From positions 1 to 29,108 of the forward strand of contig CAYJLB010000023.1 of NCBI GenBank assembly GCA_964370845.1: 29,108 nucleotides of DNA, read 5' to 3'. This DNA is from CAYJLB01 sp964370845 (GTDB lineage Bacteria > Bacillota > Clostridia > Oscillospirales > Ruminococcaceae). The position numbers and the translations under genes are program-made. How positions within the stretch are numbered: position 1 is the stretch's first letter; every line of letters starts with the position of its first letter. Positions 22,700 to 29,108 of this stretch are shown here, piece by piece. The notes beneath the pieces are model-generated. The model ran no database searches and was not told the DNA's origin. It saw only the letters and a program-made list of their open reading frames with translations.

Positions 22700-23320
22700 A
22701 TGCGAAGACTAGAAAATTATTTAAAGAAAAAGCTAAACAAGAAAATCAGAAAAAATGGCGGTTTTACTATGGTGGAATTAATTATTGTTATTGCAATAAT
22801 AGCAATTCTATCTGCAGTTATTTCTCCGCAATATTTGAAGTATGTTGAAGATGCAAGAGAACAAAGCGATATTGCAATTGCGACTAAAATAATGGAAGCT
22901 GCTATAATGGCTATTGCGATACCTTCAACAGGTGTTCCAGCAAATGTAATTGTGGAAGTAGCATGGTCAACGGACGGAAACCATTCGACAGATGGTTCTT
23001 TAATTGTAAGGCATATTGTTTGTGCCTCCGACTTCACAAAAGGTGGCTTGAAAGTTCCTAGTATAGAAAAAGACCACCCATCTTTGCTTAAAATGGATAG
23101 CCTTATTTCTCATTTTGTCAATGCAAAAGCTGGGGAAAATGAATCAAATATAATCGACCATTATCATTATATGATAGGCGATGCACAGTCTGCCCTTGGA
23201 AATGCTGATGATTTTATTTTCCACATTAACACAGGTACAGGAGAAATTGTTGTTTCCTACGAGTCCCTTGTGTGGGCGAACGAACTTGGAGTAACTGGAG
23301 TTAGTGCTACTGTGAGTTAA
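22700..23320 (+). CDS. Orphan type IV pilin or pseudopilin-like protein
   Basis: This 206-residue protein has a basic leader (residues 1-21, ending NGG) and a class III prepilin cleavage site G21/F22-T-M-V-E26, giving the conserved Glu at +5. A hydrophobic helix follows (IIVIAIIAILSAVIS). After cleavage by a prepilin peptidase the rest would be a membrane-embedded pilin with a ~150-residue globular domain. The globular part has no family I recognise. No pilus ATPase, platform protein or peptidase lies nearby, so assembly genes must be elsewhere. I prefer ATG 22700 over GTG 22691 because the latter overlaps the ribosome site. A terminator follows at once. Confidence 0.8.
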   Translation: MRRLENYLKKKLNKKIRKNGGFTMVELIIVIAIIAILSAVISPQYLKYVEDAREQSDIAIATKIMEAAIMAIAIPSTGVPANVIVEVAWSTDGNHSTDGSLIVRHIVCASDFTKGGLKVPSIEKDHPSLLKMDSLISHFVNAKAGENESNIIDHYHYMIGDAQSALGNADDFIFHINTGTGEIVVSYESLVWANELGVTGVSATVS

Positions 23321-23327
23321 TATTTTT

Positions 23328-23358
23328 ATGGGAGTGAATTTTTTCGCTCCCATTTTTT
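23328..23358 (+). terminator. Intrinsic terminator after the pilin gene
   Basis: An 11-bp stem (23328-23338 with 23343-23353; ATGGGAGTGAA and TTCGCTCCCAT, one G-U), a T4 loop and a T5 tail sit just after the pilin stop. Confidence 0.85.
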
Positions 23359-23411
23359 ATGAAAATCGGACAATGCAATGTTGCTTCCATTACCACATTA
23401 GTGAGGAACGT

Positions 23412-23564
23412 GTGCCTTACGCTCACATAAATGTGCCTTACCGCTCACATAAAACGTGCCTTACGCTCACATAAAATGTGCCTTACGCTCACATAAAATG
23501 TGCCTTACGCTCACATAAAACGTGCCTTACCGCTGGCACATAAAATGTGCCTTACGGCACATTT
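23412..23564. repeat. Seven-unit 22-bp tandem array ending in a hairpin
   Basis: Seven units begin GTGCCTTAC at 23412, 23433, 23456, 23478, 23500, 23522 and 23547 (periods 21-25, mostly 22). The consensus is GTGCCTTACGCTCACATAAA. The last unit is a perfect 9-bp hairpin, AAATGTGCC-TTAC-GGCACATTT (23543-23564), and its final bases overlap the -35 hexamer of the next gene. There are no spacers, so it is not CRISPR. The rest of the 327-bp gap between the pilin and DUF6935-type genes holds the pilin terminator and a promoter. Confidence 0.85.
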
Positions 23565-23591
23565 ACATCTTCCCGAACTTTAAGCTATAAT
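23562..23591 (+). promoter_or_regulatory. Promoter of the DUF6935-type gene
   Basis: TTTACA (23562-23567) and TATAAT (23586-23591) have an 18-bp spacer. The -35 begins inside the last arm of the tandem-array hairpin. Initiation near 23598 leaves a ~50-nt leader with GAAAGGACGGAG before ATG 23648. Confidence 0.65.
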
Positions 23592-23647
23592 ATAATAAAG
23601 AAATTATAAGTTATTTATTTATCGATTTTTGAAAGGACGGAGTTAAT

Positions 23648-24244
23648 ATGGGATTTTTTGATAAACTGAAAAATAATGTGGAAAATACTGCTAATTCAAT
23701 AGCTAATGATATAGGAAGTAATCCTGACGGACTTGCAAATGCTAGCTGTGTGAGTAATGTTCTTGATAAAATTCCTTCTTCAGTTGACGAGCTAAAAACT
23801 ATGGACGGAGCAGATTTAAAAGACCCAAACAAAGTTATTGCACTAACTATTGCAGCTTTTTGCTCTTATCCAGTAAATAAAGATATTTGCATAGAAATGC
23901 TTAATTTTTTAAAAGGTCCAAAACCACTTTCACCATATGAGAAACAGTTTTTGCGTGACAGATTATCAGGAAAAGAATATGTGATTTCTTCTTATTTTGA
24001 TGGGGCAACTCCACAAAATAACTACGAACCAAAATCACCTTATACAATTAAAGTATATAAAACTCCTCATAGTGAGGATTTAATTGGCGAGGGTTATTTG
24101 CAATTATTCCTGAAATCAGGTGGAGCAGATAACGCAAGAGGAATAAAACTTAGAAGTAAACCCTCCACTGGGCAATGGTTTTTATGGGAATATTTTATTT
24201 TACCTGATATAAGAAAACCTGTCGCTAGTGACCCTTGGGCGTAA
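23648..24244 (+). CDS. DUF6935-type protein of unknown function
   Basis: This 198-residue cytosolic-looking protein has a variable N-terminal helix region (1-55) and then a conserved block I recognise as DUF6935. The block has NKVIALTIAAFCSYP, IEMLNFLKGP, PLSPYEKQFLRDR (93-105), GQWFLWEYF (175-183) and the terminal DPWA. No catalytic motif is evident. In other Clostridia such proteins often start with an MGFFDKLK-like helix, as here. It has its own promoter next to the tandem array and a strong shared terminator downstream, so it is a single-gene unit. Function unknown. Confidence 0.75.
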   Translation: MGFFDKLKNNVENTANSIANDIGSNPDGLANASCVSNVLDKIPSSVDELKTMDGADLKDPNKVIALTIAAFCSYPVNKDICIEMLNFLKGPKPLSPYEKQFLRDRLSGKEYVISSYFDGATPQNNYEPKSPYTIKVYKTPHSEDLIGEGYLQLFLKSGGADNARGIKLRSKPSTGQWFLWEYFILPDIRKPVASDPWA

Positions 24245-24258
24245 ATACAAATAATAAA

Positions 24259-24302
24259 AATAGGTTACACAAGAAAAATTCAACTTGTGTAACCTATTTT
24301 TT
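24259..24302. terminator. Bidirectional terminator between the DUF6935-type and ligase genes
   Basis: A 15-bp perfect stem (24259-24273 with 24284-24298; arms begin AATAGGTTACACAAG) and a 10-nt loop are followed by a T6 run to the right and by a matching A-run on the left (24254-24260). It should stop transcription from both converging genes. Confidence 0.9.
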
Positions 24303-24303
24303 A

Positions 24304-25812
24304 TTATTTTCTCTTTATTTTTTTAGAAGGAGTTTTCTCAAATTCGGTATCACGAACAGCAAAACTAACCACTCTTTTGTACATAGGCTTGTCCGAGTTG
24401 TAATCATCAATTACTTTTTGGAGAGCCTCCTCTATATTTTTAACTTTCTTTTTAGCTACATACTCTAAATCAGGGAAAATTTCCGCATGAATTTGAGTTT
24501 CTTTTTCTTTAACAATAATTTCTTTAATCAAAGGCGATGGAGCAATAGCATTTTCAATTTCTTCAGGAGAAACATTTTCGCCATTTGCTAAAATAATAAG
24601 ATTTTTCTTTCGACCAGTTATATAAACAAAATTATCTTCATCAATATAACCTAAATCCCCTGTTTTTAGCCAGCCATCTTCAAGAGTTTCAGCCGTTTCT
24701 TGTGGCATTTTGTAATATCCAAGCATTACACTTGAACCCTTTACCCAAATTTCGTCCTCAACAATTTTAGCTTCACAGTTAGGAATTAATTTACCAACAG
24801 AAGTGTCCTTACTTTGCCAAGTTAAATTCGAGCTGATTACAGGTGAACATTCAGTCATTCCATAACCTTGTAAAATTGTAATACCATAAGCTCTAAATTT
24901 TTCAATTAATTCAGGGTTTAGGTAAGCACCACCACTTACAATAGTTTTTAAATTTCCACCAAAAGCACTTTTAGCAACTAATTTTTTAGGCAAAACACCA
25001 CCCGAAGCTACTAATTTTGCATAAATCGACTCAATTACCAAAGGAACAAGCAAAATCATATCAGGTTTGAATAGTTTCATATTCTTTGAAACTCTCATAA
25101 TTGAATCGTTAATACAAATTTTTGCACCAAGGTGTAAAGCTTTTAAAATGTCCATTGTAAAGCAATAGACGTGATGAATTGGCAAAACTGACATAGTAAC
25201 AGTTCCAGCAGGGATTTTCATATCAAAACAAGTTGCGTTATCAGATAAATTTTGATGTGAAAGCATTACACCTTTGCTTTTTCCAGTTGTCCCCGAAGTG
25301 TAAAGGATACAACACATTTTTGACTTATCTATTTCGGTGGAAAACTCACCTTTGTTTGCTTCTAAAAGTTTTGGGAAAGATAAAAATCCGTCCTTATCCT
25401 CTTTATCAAACATTGAAATAACATATTTAATTTTAGGGCATTTTTCTTTAACAACTTTCGCTAAATCAAGGCGAATTTCATCAAAAACAAGAACTGACAC
25501 GTCCGCTCTGTCAAGTAATTCGCATAAATCATCAACAGGAAGCAATACGTCAACAGGAACAATAACACTACCAGAGTTTACAGTTCCAAAGTATGTAGTA
25601 ACCCACTCATAACTTGTCGTTCCGATAACAGCAATATGTTCACCTATCACATCAAGGGATTTTAGCACATTACTAAAACTTTCAGTGTCCGCTTTAAGTT
25701 GGTTATAAGACTTTTCCTCAAGTTCTTTTCCCGATTTATAGCAAAATGCAGTAGCATCTCCATAGGTTTTCGCAGTAAAGTCGATAATTTCTTTCATATT
25801 TTGAATTTGCAA
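24304..25812 (-). CDS. AMP-forming acyl ligase / adenylation protein
   Basis: This 502-residue ANL-superfamily enzyme activates a carboxylic acid as an acyl-adenylate and passes it to a thiol. It shows the P-loop YTSGTTGKSKG (171-181), GYGMTE (316-321), KTGDLGYIDEDNF (383-395), GRKKNLI (400-406), and the C-terminal lysine motif TPSKKIK with K498. It most resembles long-chain fatty acyl-CoA or acyl-ACP ligases rather than amino-acid adenylation domains. Next to a carrier-protein gene it probably loads that carrier. The TTG at 25812 with AAAGGGG eight bases upstream is a good start; ATG 25797 is too far from that site. It is last in the cluster before the shared terminator. Substrate is unknown. 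Confidence 0.92.
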   Translation of the reverse strand: MQIQNMKEIIDFTAKTYGDATAFCYKSGKELEEKSYNQLKADTESFSNVLKSLDVIGEHIAVIGTTSYEWVTTYFGTVNSGSVIVPVDVLLPVDDLCELLDRADVSVLVFDEIRLDLAKVVKEKCPKIKYVISMFDKEDKDGFLSFPKLLEANKGEFSTEIDKSKMCCILYTSGTTGKSKGVMLSHQNLSDNATCFDMKIPAGTVTMSVLPIHHVYCFTMDILKALHLGAKICINDSIMRVSKNMKLFKPDMILLVPLVIESIYAKLVASGGVLPKKLVAKSAFGGNLKTIVSGGAYLNPELIEKFRAYGITILQGYGMTECSPVISSNLTWQSKDTSVGKLIPNCEAKIVEDEIWVKGSSVMLGYYKMPQETAETLEDGWLKTGDLGYIDEDNFVYITGRKKNLIILANGENVSPEEIENAIAPSPLIKEIIVKEKETQIHAEIFPDLEYVAKKKVKNIEEALQKVIDDYNSDKPMYKRVVSFAVRDTEFEKTPSKKIKRK

Positions 25813-25853
25813 ATAAAAGACCCCTTTCTAATATTAAATTTTAAGTAATTAAA

Positions 25854-26078
25854 TTATTGTAACTCCTCAATATAAGCTACAGCATCGCCAACAGTTTTAA
25901 TGTTAACAACTTTTCTTTCCTCAACTTCAATATCAAAAGTATCTTCAATTTCGCCAACCATACTCATAAAATCGTATGAATTAAAGCCTAAATCCTCAAT
26001 AAATCTGCTTTCTGCAGTGATTTTTCCTTCTTCAACATCAACATAATTTTCAATAATTACTTTTACTTTTTCAAACAT
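25854..26078 (-). CDS. Acyl or peptidyl carrier protein
   Basis: This 74-residue acidic four-helix carrier protein should be modified by phosphopantetheine at S34, in DLGFNSYDFMS (29-39). Fatty-acid ACPs usually have D-S-L here; N-S-Y is a variant typical of specialised carriers. It follows the condensation-domain gene by 57 bp and precedes the ligase by 41 bp, so it likely carries the acyl group between them. ATG 26078 has GAAAGGAA upstream. No phosphopantetheinyl transferase is in the window. Confidence 0.93.
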   Translation of the reverse strand: MFEKVKVIIENYVDVEEGKITAESRFIEDLGFNSYDFMSMVGEIEDTFDIEVEERKVVNIKTVGDAVAYIEELQ

Positions 26079-26135
26079 TTTAATTCTTTCCTTTATAATA
26101 ATTTTTTTATCTTTATTTTTCTTGGTTTAACTAAA

Positions 26136-27545
26136 TTAAACTGCAGCAATAATTTCTCCAACAGTTTTGTTTGGATCTTTAATTGCTTCAAATAGAATTT
26201 TACAAACGTAATAATATAAATGCTCAAGTTGTTCGTAATTTACAATTCCAGGTCTATGTTCAAAGCTAAATTCCAATCCGCTGTCAATAGCTCTGTGTGA
26301 AAGTGTTAAGTATAAAGCTTGTGCACAACATCTATTTGTGTATCTTGCGGATTTATAACGAATGTCGCCCATTTTTGTAAGTCCAGCTCTATCCAAAGTC
26401 ATAGGTTGATATGTAAAGCCCATTGGCTCGTAAGTTTGCCCTTGTTTCAAGTTGTATATTTTACTACGGATACCAAAATATTCAGCGGTACTGAAATTTG
26501 CATGACGGAACATTTGGTTTTGCGTATCACGAATTTTCATTATTCCGTCCATAAAAGTTTCTTCTAGGGAAACTTTTGTACGGCAAGGGAATGCGTGAAC
26601 TCTTGACCCACCACATCTTTTTTCCAATTTTGTCGCACGTCTTGCAACCATTGAAAGGATAGAAACATCATCATTCTCATTTTGTTTTTGATAATAAGTA
26701 CGAAGTCCCATCATAACAAGACCTTGCATTGAAACTCCATTAGCCTCACAAAAACGCATTAGTTCAAATGATGGTTCAGGCTCAAGGTTAAAATTAATAA
26801 TATTTGAAGTTGCATCTTCAACCAAATAAAATGCAGCTCTTTGCTTAGGATTTTTGTTTTCTTCTCTTTGTTTTTCTAAAAATTCTTTACCTGTAAAATG
26901 ATTAAAAATAGGTTCACTTTCCATAATTTGTTTAGTGAAAAATTCTCTATCACGTAGATTAGCCTTGCTTCCAGCAGAATAATCTAGGTCGATTTTAAGC
27001 TGTTTTAAGTATGACTCCATTTCTTTTGGATAAGCAACACCCTCATGTTCTGGATACTTTTTAAAGCAATAAATTTCAATAATATCTCTAAAGAAAAGGA
27101 TTATAGATTGTGCGTCCATTATTAAGTGGTCAACACAAAGATAAATCCCCTCAAATCCATCAGGAGTTTTTATCATAACTACTTTATTTAAAGAAGTATC
27201 ATATCTTTCAAATGGAGTAGAAGTCCAATCCTCCATCTCTTTTTTAGCGTCATCTTCTTGCCACCCTGTGAAATCAAAATAAGGAACTTCTCTCTCCTCT
27301 TTTTTGATTACATATTGATAAACAGTGCCATCTTTGTCCTTAACAAATCTTAATCTCATAGACTCACAACGAGCATAAGCCTCAGCAATAGCCTCTCTTA
27401 ATAAATCTTTGTCAATTTCAATTTCAATTGTAAGGCTTGCTCCGATGTTCAAAAGCTCTTTTTTAGGGCAGTATTCAGTTTGAAACACTTGCAACCTTTG
27501 AGCCGCTGACAATGGGTAAACCTTGTTTCCTAAACGAGTTTTCAT
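26136..27545 (-). CDS. Stand-alone condensation-domain protein
   Basis: This 469-residue protein has the fold and motif order of an NRPS condensation domain: the N-terminal YPLSAAQRLQVF segment, the core motif as D139-H140-L-I-M-D144-A, a central bridge region, and a late SHRAIDSGLEFSFEHR block. In the HHxxxDG motif the first His is Asp and the Gly is Ala, while the catalytic second His and the Asp remain, so activity is plausible. Such enzymes join an acyl thioester to an amine or alcohol. I place the start at ATG 27545 because AAGGG lies nine bases upstream; ATG 27554 overlaps that site. It is in a cluster with an ACP, a ligase and a hydrolase. Confidence 0.85.
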   Translation of the reverse strand: MKTRLGNKVYPLSAAQRLQVFQTEYCPKKELLNIGASLTIEIEIDKDLLREAIAEAYARCESMRLRFVKDKDGTVYQYVIKKEEREVPYFDFTGWQEDDAKKEMEDWTSTPFERYDTSLNKVVMIKTPDGFEGIYLCVDHLIMDAQSIILFFRDIIEIYCFKKYPEHEGVAYPKEMESYLKQLKIDLDYSAGSKANLRDREFFTKQIMESEPIFNHFTGKEFLEKQREENKNPKQRAAFYLVEDATSNIINFNLEPEPSFELMRFCEANGVSMQGLVMMGLRTYYQKQNENDDVSILSMVARRATKLEKRCGGSRVHAFPCRTKVSLEETFMDGIMKIRDTQNQMFRHANFSTAEYFGIRSKIYNLKQGQTYEPMGFTYQPMTLDRAGLTKMGDIRYKSARYTNRCCAQALYLTLSHRAIDSGLEFSFEHRPGIVNYEQLEHLYYYVCKILFEAIKDPNKTVGEIIAAV

Positions 27546-27608
27546 AATAATCATCCCTTCACTTCTAATTTTTTCCTAATTTTTAACTTTTCTTTTTCTT
27601 TTTCTTTT

Positions 27609-28562
27609 TTAATTTTCTAACTTTTCCAAAAACTTAGTAACTTTATCTCGATAATTTTCATATCCATGATAAATACTATTTGCGTGACTTGCGCCTTTTA
27701 TAACAAAAAGTTCTTTTTCAGAAGCACAATTTTCATACAACTGATACACCATTTTACAAGGTACAAAAAAATCATTTTCACCGTGTAAAAACAGTATAGG
27801 AACTTTTGCTTTCCTAACTTCATTTAGTCCGTTACATTCACGAATACTATATCCGGCTTGTTTTTGCACCATTTTATCTGCAATTGCAAGAATTGGATAG
27901 GAAGGAATGTGGTACATTGTTTTTAGTACATGGTCAAAAACATCCCAAGCACTAGTAAATGCACAATCGGACACAATTGCTACAACGTTTTTAGGTAAAT
28001 CTAAACCGCTCATCATAGTAACGGTAGCTCCACCCATTGAATCCCCGTGTAGCACAATTTTATGTAAATTATCTTTAAATCGCTTGTTCAAATATTTTAT
28101 CCAAGCAAGCCCGTCAAGCCTGTCAAGGACACCAAAACCGATGTAACTTCCTTCACTATCTCCATGTGCCCTGTGGTCCATCATAAAAATATTGTAACCA
28201 AGGTCATAATAAATTCTTGCAATAGTAGGATGTTCACCCAAACTATTACTTGTATAACCGTGAAATAGCATTACAGTTTTTTGGTTTTTATCATTTTTTG
28301 TGTTTTGGTTTTGGAAATAATAACCTCGAAGTTTTAAATTATCCCTTGATTTTAACGTTACAGTGTCTTTAGGAAGGGATAAAAGCCATTCTTTGTTAGT
28401 ATCCATAGTTGATTTATACGCTCCCCAATCAACCCCAGACATTTTCATAGTTCTTTCGACTTTAGCATTTTGTCTAATCATAGTGCGGTTAAAAAAGTAT
28501 TTTGCAATAACCACAGTTGATAAAGCGGCAACACCTGTTGCACCTAAAACCCATTTTACCAT
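27609..28562 (-). CDS. Membrane-anchored alpha/beta hydrolase
   Basis: This 317-residue alpha/beta hydrolase has a single N-terminal hydrophobic helix (about 3-24), then a serine hydrolase domain with oxyanion region LFHGYTSNS, nucleophile elbow HGDSMGG (S175), acid D264 (GENDF) and H293 (ASHANS). It resembles YqkD/BAAT-like esterases. The anchor suggests the catalytic domain sits on the membrane, probably outside. As first gene of the ligase/ACP/condensation set (63 bp upstream of the condensation gene), it may release, hydrolyse or trim the product, like a detached thioesterase; that role is inferred. ATG 28562 has AGAAAGG about 12 bases upstream. Confidence 0.88.
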   Translation of the reverse strand: MVKWVLGATGVAALSTVVIAKYFFNRTMIRQNAKVERTMKMSGVDWGAYKSTMDTNKEWLLSLPKDTVTLKSRDNLKLRGYYFQNQNTKNDKNQKTVMLFHGYTSNSLGEHPTIARIYYDLGYNIFMMDHRAHGDSEGSYIGFGVLDRLDGLAWIKYLNKRFKDNLHKIVLHGDSMGGATVTMMSGLDLPKNVVAIVSDCAFTSAWDVFDHVLKTMYHIPSYPILAIADKMVQKQAGYSIRECNGLNEVRKAKVPILFLHGENDFFVPCKMVYQLYENCASEKELFVIKGASHANSIYHGYENYRDKVTKFLEKLEN

Positions 28563-28592
28563 AAAAGTATTTTACCTTTCTAAAAAATATAT

Positions 28593-28625
28593 GAAAAAGC
28601 CTGCCCTTTTTTTCAAGGACAGGCT
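28593..28625 (-). terminator. Terminator between the SCP2 gene and the hydrolase
   Basis: Reading leftward, an 11-bp stem (28615-28625 with 28598-28608, one G-U) and a 6-nt loop are followed by TTTTT (28593-28597). It lies 19 bp after the SCP2 stop. No clear promoter lies between it and the hydrolase start at 28562, so it may act as a partial, intra-operon terminator. Confidence 0.7.
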
Positions 28626-28643
28626 ATATCCTTAGAACAAAAA

Positions 28644-28976
28644 TTAATTTTCAGCGCTATTGATAAAATCTTTTAATTTCAAAGCTTTATCAAGACTTCC
28701 GTGAACTTTAAGTTTGCCAAGGGTAAAAGCGAGAACTGGATCTTTTTCACCTTTTAGTATTTTCATAAGGGTTTTAGCGTCAGCAACAAATTCTGCATCA
28801 CAATCGATATAGTCATAAGGTTCAACCATAAGCGTTCCATTATCGACTTCAGCATAAAATTTGCCTTCACCCTCACCCGTAATAGTAAATTGATATGCTA
28901 GATGTTCTTTAACAAAACTAACATCAGCATCTTTTACTGCTTTTTTTACTTCATTGAATATTTCTTCATAAGTCAT
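28644..28976 (-). CDS. SCP2 sterol-binding-type lipid-binding protein
   Basis: This 110-residue protein matches the SCP-2 (sterol carrier protein 2) fold: an N-terminal helix, a five-strand sheet including YQFTITGEGEGKFYAEVDNG, and the hallmark helix-turn DAKTLMKILKGEKDPVLAFTLGKLKVHGSLDKALKL (67-102). Members bind lipids or acyl chains in a hydrophobic tunnel. No signal peptide is seen. ATG 28976 is preceded by TAGGAGGTAAT. Its position just upstream of an acyl-ligase/ACP/condensation cluster suggests handling of an acyl substrate or product, but a terminator follows it, so the link is inference. Confidence 0.9.
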   Translation of the reverse strand: MTYEEIFNEVKKAVKDADVSFVKEHLAYQFTITGEGEGKFYAEVDNGTLMVEPYDYIDCDAEFVADAKTLMKILKGEKDPVLAFTLGKLKVHGSLDKALKLKDFINSAEN

Positions 28977-29076
28977 AAATATTACCTCCTACTAAAAGTG
29001 TTGCAAAACTAAATACAACGACTAAAAGACTAACGGTCCGACTGATATTTGGATTAGTAATTTATTTACATAAGTT

Positions 29077-29105
29077 ATTTTAGCACATTTTTTTCAAAAA
29101 ATCAA
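29077..29105 (-). promoter_or_regulatory. Promoter of the SCP2 gene
   Basis: On the minus strand TTGATT (29100-29105) and TAAAAT (29077-29082) have a 17-bp spacer. Initiation near 29070 leaves a ~94-nt leader before ATG 28976. It is the only good promoter seen upstream of the whole leftward acyl cluster. Confidence 0.6.
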
Positions 29106-29108
29106 CGA

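Noticed and set aside
23412..23564. CRISPR array
   Set aside because: The 22-bp units are directly contiguous with no unique spacers, and no cas genes are present.
24304..25812. Amino-acid-activating NRPS adenylation domain
   Set aside because: Core motifs and overall pattern fit fatty acyl ligases better; no amino-acid specificity pocket could be argued from sequence alone.

Overview
This is an A+T-rich window with compact operons, AGGAGG-type ribosome binding sites and sigma-70-like promoters. HslO, YerC, EngB, Lon and a type-4 uracil-DNA glycosylase, plus a PurO and stand-alone AICAR transformylase pair in place of fused PurH, point to a Gram-positive anaerobe of the class Clostridia. A GH29 fucosidase and a small NRPS-like locus would suit a gut or rumen member. 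The family cannot be fixed from this window.

Layout. Positions 87-2029 hold a leftward operon yerC > SAM methyltransferase > hslO. Beyond it, a consensus promoter (39-67) fires leftward out of the window. Positions 2206-5681 hold leftward lon and engB, separated by a repeat cluster and started from two promoters (5741-5769 and 5863-5891). Positions 6414-17416 hold a long leftward purine locus. In transcription order it reads purE, purC, purF, purM, a HAD phosphatase, purN, purO, the AICAR-transformylase form of purH, a second repeat-filled gap, a Cys-rich small protein, a DUF6176-type protein, purD and ychF. A third repeat cluster follows ychF before a terminator at 5921-5974. purE has a ~235-nt leader with a candidate short ORF running into an intrinsic terminator.

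To the right, a comEA-like gene (leftward) and dinB (rightward) diverge from a control region with three AAAC-N4-GTTT boxes. They are followed by a type-4 UDG (leftward), a PduL-type phosphotransacylase, a GH29 alpha-L-fucosidase, an orphan pilin-like protein, a 22-bp tandem repeat array and a DUF6935-type protein (all rightward). The right end is a leftward cluster: an SCP2 protein, then a membrane-anchored alpha/beta hydrolase, a stand-alone condensation-domain protein, a carrier protein and an AMP-forming acyl ligase. Together these look like a minimal dissociated NRPS or acyl-amide/ester pathway.

The purine genes encode most steps from PRPP to IMP (PurF, D, N, M, E, C, transformylase, PurO). 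PurL/Q/S, PurB and PurK are not in the window. The most striking non-coding feature is a family of short hairpin-bearing repeats. Their terminal palindrome lies within about 2 nt of the stop codons of lon, ychF and purH.
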